The position numbers and the translations under genes are program-made. Shown here in pieces: positions 55,866-64,000 of a stretch of 64,000 nt of DNA (positions are counted from its first letter, which is position 1; each line of letters begins with the position of its first letter). Source of the DNA: Nicotiana tabacum (Eukaryota > Streptophyta > Magnoliopsida > Solanales > Solanaceae). The notes beneath the pieces were generated by a model. It was not told the DNA's origin and searched no databases. It saw only the letters and a program-made list of their open reading frames with translations. The stretch is taken from NCBI RefSeq assembly GCF_000715075.1, contig NC_134089.1:102059157-102123156 (forward strand). The letters are read 5' to 3'.

Positions 55866-57922
55866 ATGTGCAGGATGAGCACGATGCAAAACGAACCTTT
55901 CTCAATAATGACTAAAATCCCTTTCGAGTTGCGGCTATGGTGGAACGATTTAGGCAAAGAAGGACAAGACGAAGTCAAGAAATATCTGAAAGGTCTTACG
56001 GGTTTGTTGGAAATCAAGCCTCGGGGTGATATTATAAGAGCGTTGGTCACTTGCTGGGGCCCGACGCACAATGTCTTCCACTTCTCAGATTTTGAGCTCA
56101 CCCCAACTTTGGAGGAAACAGCCGGGTACATTGGAAATGCTGAGGTTCCGTTAAGAGGAAAATATCTGGTTGCTCCAAGAGCCATCACGGTGCATCGGTT
56201 TTTAGATTCATTAAAGATACCCAGGACAGTCTATAATCCAGATTTGGCAAAAGGCTTCTGTACTCTGCGCTTCATATATGACAGGTACGACCCCTTGGGA
56301 GGGTTTAACAAGACGGACATCAAGCTGTGCAGTAAAAATAACCGTCAAAAATGGGATGAGCATAGATGGGTGGCTTTCATGATAACCTTTTTGAGACTCC
56401 TGGTGTTCCCAAGGAAAGACGAGAATATTGATATAAAAGTAGCCGGGGTCGTCAGTACCTTGCTTACTCAAAATGAAAACACTCTTGCACCTATGATCGT
56501 GTCTGACATTTTCCGAGCTCTCACTGCCTGTAAAGCTGGAGGCAATTTTTTTGAGGGGTGTAACTTGTTTCTACAAATGTGGATGACCGAGCATCTATGC
56601 CACCATCCCAGCTCTTGAGTTATGGTTCGTCTGATAAAACATGTATAGGAGAGTTTTACACAAGGATTGACACGGTTAGTCTGCTTGAAGGAGTAACAGC
56701 ATGGATATCATACATTCATACTCTCACGGACAGTCAGATACAGTAGACGTTGGGATGGTTGCCTGTTGAAGAAATCATATACATGCCAGCAGCTAGGTCG
56801 CATTTTCTTTTGATGGGATTTAAGAGCATAAAGCCTTATGCTCCATGTCGAGTTCTGAGACAACTCGGGAGATGCCAAACAGTGCCACGGGAGGAAGATC
56901 TTAGTGCTCAAGTAATTGAGATTAGCCCTGAAGGACAGTTTCCCGAAGCAAAAGTTCGCGAAATTTGGAATGAATGTCAATATTTACAAGTAGATACTTG
57001 CGTGCAGGATTGGGCCAAAGGAGAAATATCGCCAGACTACCTCGCCTGGTACAGAAGAGAACTTCAGCATCAGAGGCCAGCTAAAAGACCCCACATCCAG
57101 GATTTCACTAAATCATCACAAGAACAATGGGGTTGGCTAGCAAAAGAAGAAGGATATCAGGCCGAAATCAGCAAGCTGAAACAACAGATTGGAGCTCTGA
57201 AATTTGAGAACAGTGTGCAAGTTGCTGCTGATCAAGGAGAAAAGAACCGGTTGGCCCAAGAAAACGAGGCGCTTAGGGCCCAAGTCCAGCAAATGAGGAT
57301 AGCTGCCAATAACCAACAAAGGAGCCGGTCGGACGAGCGGTTGATAAAGGGGCTGAAAAAGGAAATTAGTGAGTGCCGGGATGAGCTGGAAAAATCCGAA
57401 GGCACCATAGCGGAACTCCGGGCATAGTGGGTATAAAGAACAGAAGAACGCACCCATTACACGCAACAATTAAAGAAGGATTATGAAAAGACCATTGCTA
57501 GTCTGAAAAGAAAAGTGGTCACCCTTGGGGATAAGGCAGCTAAGCAAGCTAAAGCTTTTGAGACTGAAAGTGGACACTGATATGACTTACTAGCCCAAAT
57601 GGAAGTAGAAATACAGCAGCTGCAGGATCAGCATCTTCAGGATTCTCATGTGTTGGAGGCTCGCAATAATCAAATAAGGCGATTGCTTATAGAAAAGTGT
57701 CGAACAAGAGACAAGATTGAGACCATTGCCCACGCCATCCTCAAGAGATGTCGGGCATGTGAAGACATGACCCGCACTACCTTCTTTTCGGCAGTAATGA
57801 TTTATGTCAAGCAAACCATGTATGAGCTGGAGCAACTTGAAAGGGATTTGGAAACTAAGCCCGCGGCGAGGCCGAACGATGCCCCGCGGGCACCCACTTT
57901 TGAAGCACTAATGTATTCATAG
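55866..57922 (+). pseudogene. Ogre2 ORF1 protein, broken
   Basis: Ogre elements carry an extra ORF upstream of gag, and position and content fit. The first frame (55866-56618) encodes a globular part (FELRLWWNDLGKEGQ, VTCWGPTHNVFHFSDFELTPTLEE, VAPRAITVHRFLDSL). A frameshift near 56610 and a TAG near 56743 lead to 56750-57427 (GWLPVEEIIYMPAARSHF, SPDYLAWYRRELQHQRP), which passes into a long coiled coil (LKQQIGALKFEN, LAQENEALRAQVQQM). Stops near 57425-57433 and 57578 interrupt it, and the coil continues to 57922. Total about 685 codons. It has no enzymatic motif. The family function is not known to me. The ATG at 55866 is the first in frame. Confidence 0.75.
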
Positions 57923-58139
57923 ATCGAGTCTGTATTTTCCATTCTAGAGTTTGTTGTTTGTCAGTCTGTTTTATTTTTGCGTCCAAGTATGCTAGTATGT
58001 TCGGAGTTTGTATTTGAGTTTAGTTAGAGTCCGTTATTTTCTATTTCAAAATGTTTTGTTTGTAATAAAATGTTATGGCAATGAAAATCTGAAAATTCCC
58101 AAAAACTTGTTCCTTTATTTTGGCACTTATTTTCACGAA

Positions 58140-58195
58140 CTACGCCTGGTTTGATTTGTGCAGGGTCACAATACGTAGGAAATCTCTGTAGGATT
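58140..58195 (+). other. two-hairpin module, copy 5 (between Ogre2 ORF1 and gag)
   Basis: The outer stem is CTACG (58140-58144) with CGTAG (58174-58178). The inner stem is TTGTG (58156-58160) with CACAA (58167-58171). The second hairpin is AATCT (58181-58185) with GGATT (58191-58195), one G.T pair, loop 5 nt. Confidence 0.75.
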
Positions 58196-58204
58196 CGACC
58201 GTAA

Positions 58205-58430
58205 CCAAGTAAAGAAAAGAAAACAAAGAAAGGGAAAGAAGAAAGGGAAAAGCGGAGAGACGAGGAAAAATGAATGAAAATAAGAGAAGAGAGAAAAGAA
58301 AATAGAAGAGCAGAAAAACAAGAAAGGAATAGAATAAAGGAGGAAGGAAAGGAAAAAGAAAGAAAGAAAGAAAGAGGGGAAAAGAAAGAGAGAAAAGAAA
58401 AGAGAAAAGAAACAAAAAAGAAAAGAGAAA
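58205..58430. repeat. purine (GAAA-rich) simple sequence
   Basis: Over 200 bp are almost purely A and G on the plus strand, with a GAAA microsatellite near 58355-58375. Located between the hairpin module and gag of Ogre2; Ogre1 has no comparable tract at that place. Confidence 0.9.
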
Positions 58431-58662
58431 GCTTACAGTTGGAACTAAGGAAATGTCGGGATGACGCATGCGGTTGAACAAATGCATAATAGAAATGGTT
58501 CACTGTATAGGTGTATTCATGCCCAGTGTGCGGTTATCCAATCTGTTAAAGCCTAATCGCTAACGGAATTGTTGTCTAAATGTGTGAGTTCAGGTAGGTG
58601 GTTAGCTGTTTGGCATTCTGGCAACTCATCCATACAACACAAGGTCTAAGGATAAAGTGAAC

Positions 58663-60931
58663 ATGACTGGCCCAGAATTTGATACGAGTATTGGTGACCC
58701 ATCGAAAGAAGTAGAAGAAATGGACGTTCATGCAATGAGGGAGGAAATGTATAAATTGAAACAACAGATGGCTAAAATGTACCAAGCCTGGGCAAAGGGG
58801 CATCCACCGCCAGTTTATCCCACTAACCCCGCTTATATCCCACCCTTGGCTCAGCCTCAGGAGCCACCCACTGTGAATTCATCTCCAGCATTTCCCCTCT
58901 ACCAACAATGCCAAGGCACCACTTCTCATACATCACAGGCTCCTCCATCCAAACAAGTATCATACCCTCTCCCACCAATCACTCCGGTTTTTGTGGCACC
59001 TCCGCCTGCTACCCTACACCGATCCCCCAGTGAACTTATGTTCTAGATGCACGACAACCAGTATTATCCCCCTGAGCCTACCTTCAAAGTACCAGAACCC
59101 TACTCTTATACCCCACATCTTGATCTCACGGAGGGCACCGAGAAGCCTCCCAAAAACCCTGAGCAGGAGGAGATGATCAGAAAGGTCAAAAGCCTAGAGC
59201 AATCATTCCGAGACATGAGGGGGTTAGGGGGCCAAGTAAGTGTAGCCTATAAAGATTTATGTCTGTTCCCAGATGTCCAGTTATCGGTCGGGTTCAAGAT
59301 GCCTAAGTTTGATTTGTACGACGGGCATGGCGACCCAGTAGCACATTTAAGGGGATTCTGTAGCAAGATGAGAGGAGTAGGAGGGAGAGACGAATTGTTG
59401 ATGGCGTATTTCAGCCAAAGTTTGAGCGGATCGACGTTGGAATGGTACACTAGACAAGATCATAGCAAGTGGTACACCTGGGATGGCTTGGCCCAAGCTT
59501 TCGCCTGTCAGTTTCAATACAATCTTGAAATCATCCCAGATCAACTGTCATTGACAAAGATCGAGAAGAAGCCCGGTGAGAGCTTTCGAGAATATGGGTT
59601 CCGTTGGAGAGAGCAAGCGGCGAGGGTTGACCCCCCGATGAAAGAGAGTGAAATAGTTGATTATTTCTTGCAGGCTTTGGATCCCAACTATTTTGGTCAT
59701 TTGGTGTCAGCAGTGGGCAAGCCCTTTAATAAAGTCGTGAAAATGGGAGGCATGGTTGAGGAGGGACTTAAAACCAATAAGATCATGAGTTATTCAGCAA
59801 TCAAAGCAACCACCCAAGCCATTCAAAACGGCACTAGGGGTGTGCTTGGGAAGAAGAAGAAAGAAGAGGTTGCAACTGTCGAATCCGGAGTATAGTCCAG
59901 GTCTAGAAGCCCTTCACCTTATTACAACCAACCCAGACCCCACCACCCAAATTACCCGTATACCCCATACGAATCTCCTCAACACTATTACCCATCACCA
60001 GAGCCACACCTTTCCGTCAATCAAGCCCAAACTTATACCCAGCTTTCGGCTCACGCGCAATGGCGTGCGCCGGTTACCCAAAACACATACCCAGCTCCAC
60101 AAAACACATATCCACACCCGAGGGCTTATAGGCCAGGATCCGGCTTCCGCCAAACTAGGCTTTCAGAAATGAGAGAATGCAGAAACAGAAAACATTCACT
60201 CCGCTGGGAGAATCCTATACCACTCTTTTCCACAAACTGAGGCAGGTAGGCCTGTTGAATCCGGTTGAGGCCAAAATGCCAAATACCCTTCCTAGAAATT
60301 TGGACCATTCAGTGAGCTGTGAGTATTGTTCAGGGGCTCTCGGACATGATACTGAAAAATGTTGGAGATTGAAAACTACTATGTAAGAGCTTATTGACAC
60401 AAACAGAATCGAGGTTCAGGGGCCCCGGAGGCGCCCAATATTAGCTAGAACTCGTTGCCAGCGCATCATGAGGCCAACATGATTGAACTGATACATAAGG
60501 GAGCAGAGCTTAAGAAGACATCACAGACAATCATGACGATCCGTTCTAGTGAAGACAAAGTGAATGAAAAGTCAACTAGTGTGAAACCATCGGTTCAGTT
60601 GAAAAGAATAGACAACAAGCCAGTTGTGGTGATGGGGAAAGGATCTTCCGTTATTGCGAAGAAACCAGAGCTGATCAAGGTAGTGGTTTGGGGAGTATCA
60701 AGCACACATGCGGCAGTCGTGAAGGGGGCTCACATAGAACCAGTTGTTATAAAGCCAGTAACCCAGTTACCAGTAATTGACAGTAAAGTCGTCCCGTGGA
60801 AGTATGAACAGGTAGTTGTGACCTACAAGGGGAAGGAAATCAAAGAAGAAGTCTATGAAATACAAGGTTTAACTTGCTCGGGACGTTGTTATGCCCCCGA
60901 AGAGTTGAGAAAGGCTAGGGCTCCCAAGTAA
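58663..60931 (+). pseudogene. gag: Ogre2 gag, broken
   Basis: The frame is open from about 58606; the first ATG is at 58663. In-frame upstream codons THPYNTRSKDK resemble the Ogre1 N-terminus. MREEMYKLKQQMAKMYQAW, a Pro-rich linker, and a TAG at 59044-59046 (Gln in Ogre1) follow. Then comes the capsid-like core (FRDMRGLGG, KMPKFDLYDGHGD, LMAYFSQSLSG, FREYGFRWREQAARV) to a TAG at 59893 (Trp in Ogre1), and a Tyr/Pro/Gln-rich linker. A frameshift near 60170 leads to the zinc knuckle CEYCSGALGHDTEKC (about 60320-60365). The C-terminal part (60455-60931) includes VYEIQGLTCSGRCYAPEEL. Nearly colinear with the Ogre1 gag. Confidence 0.85.
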
Positions 60932-62194
60932 AATCCGGCGCCAGTTAAGAAAGCTATTACGGAGGAAGAGGCAGAAGAGTTATTGAAAAAGATGAAAGTG
61001 CAAGATTATTCTATTGTTGAGCATCTAAGAAAAACGCCAGCCCAAATCTCGTTGCTTTCATTGCTTATCTACTCAGATGAACATTGCCAGGCTCTGATGA
61101 AGATATTGAATGAAGCTCATGTCCTCGATAAAATTTTAGTGAATCATTTGGAGAAAATCGCGAACAAAATCTTTGAGGTAAACAGAGTGACATTTTCTGA
61201 TGATGAATTGCCCGTGGAGCGTACGGAACATAATAAAGCTCTTTATTTGACCATGAAATGTGAAGATTCGGTAGTTACTCGAGTACTGATTGATAATGGG
61301 TCCAGCTATCTGTCCTTTGTCTACATTGAACAAGTTGAAGGTTGATGATGACAGAATTCATAAGAATAGCATCTGCATTCGCGGGTTTGATAGCTGTAGT
61401 ACAGACACAGTGGGTGACATCATACTTGAATTGACAATTGGTCCGGTCGAGTTCACCATGGAGTTTCAGGTGTTAGACGTGGCGATGTCTTATAATCTTC
61501 CGTTGGGGTGATCATGGATCCACGCTGCCAAAGCAGTGCCTTCTACACTACATCAGATGGTTAAATTCGAGTGGGATACATAAGAGATCGTAGTACATGG
61601 GGAAGACAACATGAGCATTGTAAGGGATACCATCGTACCCTTCATAGAGACTGATGATGATAAAGGGTCGTGGGTTTACCAGGTTTTTGATACAGTCTCG
61701 GTAGAAAAGGTTCCTGAAGGGAAAAGCATCCCGATCCCTAGAATAACAGCTGCAACTATCATGGTAGCCTCTGAAATGTTGAAAAATGGGTTTGTACCAG
61801 ACAAAGGGTTGGGTGCTGATTTGCAAGGTATTGTTCAGCCAGTTTATTTGCCCAAGAATCTGGATACCTTTGGGCTGGGTTCCAAGCCTACAGTGGCGGA
61901 TGCAATACGAGCCCACAAGATGAAGAAAAGAGGCTGGGTTCTTCCCAAACCAATTCCACGTCTGTCCAGGTCCTTCGTCAGGCCAAGTATTGGGAAGCAA
62001 TTATTAGCAAAGGTGTCGGGTCCACTGAGTGGTGCAGATGGGAACTTGGAGAAAGGTCTTGAGAAGGTATTTGCTGAGGTAAACATGGTTGAGGCCGGGG
62101 AAGGGTCGAGCAAAGTAGATATACAGTACATCGGGCCACGTGCTAATGTCAACAACTGGGAAGCCACTCCTCTTCCATCTCAGAGGGAGTCGAG
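60932..62194 (+). pseudogene. pol: Ogre2 protease with G-patch-like motif, broken
   Basis: It starts with EEEAEELLKKMKVQDYSIVEHLRKTPAQISLLSLL, usual upstream of Tat-lineage proteases. The aspartic protease motif reads VLIDNGSS (about 61279-61305), with the catalytic Asp kept. A frameshift just after it continues as CPLSTLNKL, CIRGFDS, LELTIGPVEFTMEFQVLD. Stops near 61509 and 61579 follow, then frame 61611-62198 with GFVPDKGLGADLQG (a G-patch-like Gly-rich motif, about 61789-61830) and IQYIGPRANVNNW. The exon would end at 62194 in ESR before the intron donor. Ogre1 has lost the protease but kept the segment next to the intron. Confidence 0.8.
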
Positions 62195-62378
62195 GTAGTT
62201 GGTTTTGTTTTCCGTTTGTTCACCTGGATTATTCTAGGGTTTGTAATTCAGTTGCTATGTTCCGTCCTTTTGGATGAGTTAAGACCTTGTTATCTTTACA
62301 TTCAATGAAATGCAATTCTTTTTCTTTCTTAATTCCTAATTTTGTTTCCATTTCTTTTTCTTTTTCTTTTCTGTACAG
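62195..62378 (+). other. probable intron of Ogre2 between protease and RT
   Basis: Donor GAG|GTAGTTGG at 62195; acceptor after a long pyrimidine tract TTTTCTGTACAG|TTCT ending at 62378; length 184 bp. Removing it deletes the TAG at 62196 and joins frame 3 to frame 1 without loss (AG plus T gives a Ser codon, then SLYADIDDM). The Ogre1 copy at 15192-15371 has matching ends and length. Confidence 0.8.
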
Positions 62379-63471
62379 TTCTCTTTATGCTGATATCGAT
62401 GACATGACATGCATGAGGAATCTTCGGCCCAGTTTTAAAAGCCAATCTAATTCAGAAATAATAGTGCAATAAATCGAGTGTCATGATGAGGTGGAATATG
62501 ATGATAACAAGGCCTATGAGGAAGTTAGTAAAGAATTAAGTCACTTTGAAGAAAAACTCAAACCTAACCTAAATGACATGGAAGCAGTTAATCTAGGGGA
62601 CCAAGATAATGTTCGTGAAACTAAAATAAGTGTTCATCTGGAGCCACAACTCAAGGAGGGGATAATAAAAGCATTGTTCGAGTACAAGGATGTTTTTGCA
62701 TGGTCGTATTATGACATGCCAGGTCTAAGTACCGATTTAGTGGTTCACAAATTGCCCACTGACCCGGCATTCCCTCCTGTCAAGCAGAAGTTGAGAAAGT
62801 TCAAAATGGACATAAGTGTAAAGATCAAAGAAGAGATTACCAAGCAGTTCGATGCGAAGGTCATTCAGGTTACACAGTATCCCACCTGGTTAGCTAATGT
62901 TGTTCCTGTGCCAAAGAAAGATGGCAAGACTAGGGTGTGTGTCGATTATCGGGATCTTAACAAGGCAAGTCCAAAATACAATTTTCCGTTGCCGAATATC
63001 CACATATTGATTGATAATTGTGCCAAACATGAGATTGGTTCTTCTGTGGATTGTTACGCGGGTTATCATCAGATTTTAATGGACAAGAAAGATGCAAAAA
63101 AAACGGCATTTATCACACCATGGGGAACATACTGCTATCGGGTCATGTCGTTTGGTTTGAAAAATGCTAATGCAACTTATATGAGGGCAATGACAACAAT
63201 ATTCCATGATATGATACACAAGGAAATCGAGGTGTATGTGGACGATGTGATTGTAAAGTCTAGACAGCAATCTGACCATGTCAGGGATCTAAGAAAGTTC
63301 TTCCAAAGGCTTCGCAGGTACAATCTCAAGCTTAATCCTACAAAATGCGCGTTCGCGGTGCCATCTAGAAAGTTGTTGGGGTTCGTAGTCAGCCGCCGGG
63401 GTATTGAGCTGGATCCATCAAAAATCAAGCCATCCATGAATTGCCACCTCCGAGGAACAAGACCGAGGTGA
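62379..63471 (+). pseudogene. pol: Ogre2 reverse transcriptase
   Basis: From the intron acceptor the frame reads SLYADIDDM, with one TAA at 62470-62472, then stays open from 62491 to 63471. It shows MPGLSTDLVVHKLPTDPAF, VPVPKKDGKTRVCVDYRDLNKASP, VDCYAGYHQILM, TPWGTYCYRVMSFGLKNA, the catalytic YVDD (63235-63246) followed by VIVKSR, and LNPTKCAF/LLGFVVSRRGIE. All RT blocks appear intact up to a frameshift near 63430 (within KIK). This is the best-preserved pol domain of the window and the best sequence for phylogenetic placement. Confidence 0.9.
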
Positions 63472-64000
63472 TGAGTTTGCTGGGAAGATTGAATTATATC
63501 AGCAGGTTTATCGCCCAGCTCACGACAACTTGTGAGCCTATCTTTAAGCTGTTAAAGAAAGACGTTGTGGTCAAGTGGACAAATGAATGTCAGGAGGCAT
63601 TTGATAAGATAAAGGGGTATTTGTCAAATCCACCCGTGTTTGTTCCACCAGAACCAGGGCGACCTTTGATTCTATATTTAAAGATATTGGACAATTCGTT
63701 CGGCTGTGTATTGGGTCAACATGATATCACTGGAAGGAAGGAGCAGGCCATCTATTACCTCAGCAAGAAGTTCACCCCCTACGAGGTTAAGTATACTCAT
63801 CTTGAAAGGATATGTTGCGCCATAACTTGGGTGGCACAGAAGTTGAAACACTATTTATCATCTTATACTAATTACCTCATATCTCGTTTGGATCCGATAA
63901 AGCATATCATTCAGAAGCCTATGCCCATGGGGAGGCTTGCAAAGTGGCAGATCCTGCTCACAGAGTTTGACATTGCATACGTAACTTGGACTGCGATGAA
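63428..64000 (+). pseudogene. pol: Ogre2 RT end and RNase H, cut by window end
   Basis: In the shifted frame the translation continues IHELPPPRNKTEVMSLLGRLNYISRFI, FDKIKGYLSNPPVFVPPEPGRP, then the RNase H start (LYLKILDNSFGCVLGQHD, YYLSKKFTPYEVKYTHLERICCAI). The first catalytic Asp is probably the D of LDNSFG; E in HLERIC is also kept. It runs off the window. Confidence 0.85.

Larger units (their letters stand above)
57923..58662 (+). mobile_element. Ogre2 inter-ORF region (ORF1 to gag)
   Basis: Non-coding. It holds the two-hairpin module at 58140-58195, then a purine tract (58205-58430), then a short segment leading into gag. The minus-strand frame of 159 codons here is the T/C-rich complement of the purine tract and not a gene. 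Confidence 0.7.

Noticed and set aside
58024..58503. 159-codon membrane-like Phe/Ser/Leu protein on the minus strand
   Set aside because: It is the complement of a GAAA-rich purine tract; the hydrophobic look comes from TTT and CTT codons.

Overview
This window is plant nuclear repeat DNA. It looks asterid, most likely Solanaceae, but that is a judgement from the repeat families and not a proven identification. I found no host gene, rRNA, tRNA gene or CRISPR array. Almost every base can be assigned to LTR retrotransposons of the Ty3/gypsy superfamily and one hAT-type MITE, nested in each other. All coding regions are broken by stops, frameshifts or deletions.

Layout. 1-2581: a Tekay-like chromovirus remnant, with LTR sequence joined directly to a pol fragment (RT end, RNase H, integrase zinc finger). 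2582-50844: three consecutive units (A, B, C) of a large non-autonomous, Athila-like family. Its LTRs start TGATGAG or TGATAAG and end TCATCA. Unit A has a tRNA-Asp-type primer site. The family carries a zinc-knuckle/acidic ORF1 and an ORF2 with a plant retroelement domain, but no pol. LTRs lie at 2582-4004 (A), 26176-27547 (B) and 32922-34290 (C). Unit A is split by a minus-strand Ogre/Tat element (Ogre1): LTR 6173-10606, internal part to 18156, then a duplicated copy of the left flank and a second LTR at 19046-22634, closed by the ACTGT target duplication. Unit C is split by a minus-strand Tekay element (39481-50773, TSD GCCTA) that itself holds a 511-bp hAT MITE (46105-46615, TSD CCTGAGAT). 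Unit C is split again by a plus-strand Ogre/Tat element (Ogre2, from 50845), which runs off the window end inside RNase H.

How the parts relate. Ogre2 shows the standard order LTR, tRNA-Arg-type PBS, ORF1, gag, protease, intron, RT, RNase H. Ogre1 kept gag and the intron but lost ORF1, protease and the RT core/RNase H/integrase by internal deletions. Units B and C lack a primer-binding site and share a junction and a stop, so they multiplied as DNA (tandem duplication of about 6.7 kb) and not by retrotransposition.

Three patterns fall outside standard annotation. (1) A two-hairpin module occurs five times in the two Ogre elements at ORF boundaries; its stem sequences change in both arms while pairing is kept. 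(2) Arrays of short inverted-repeat words of the form arm-CGC-N4-GCG-arm sit just upstream of the presumed transcription start in two unrelated retrotransposon lineages, and twice more inside each Athila-like unit. (3) Nonsense mutations are dominated by CAG to TAG, shown directly at five sites by comparing unit B with unit C, as expected from decay of CHG-methylated DNA.
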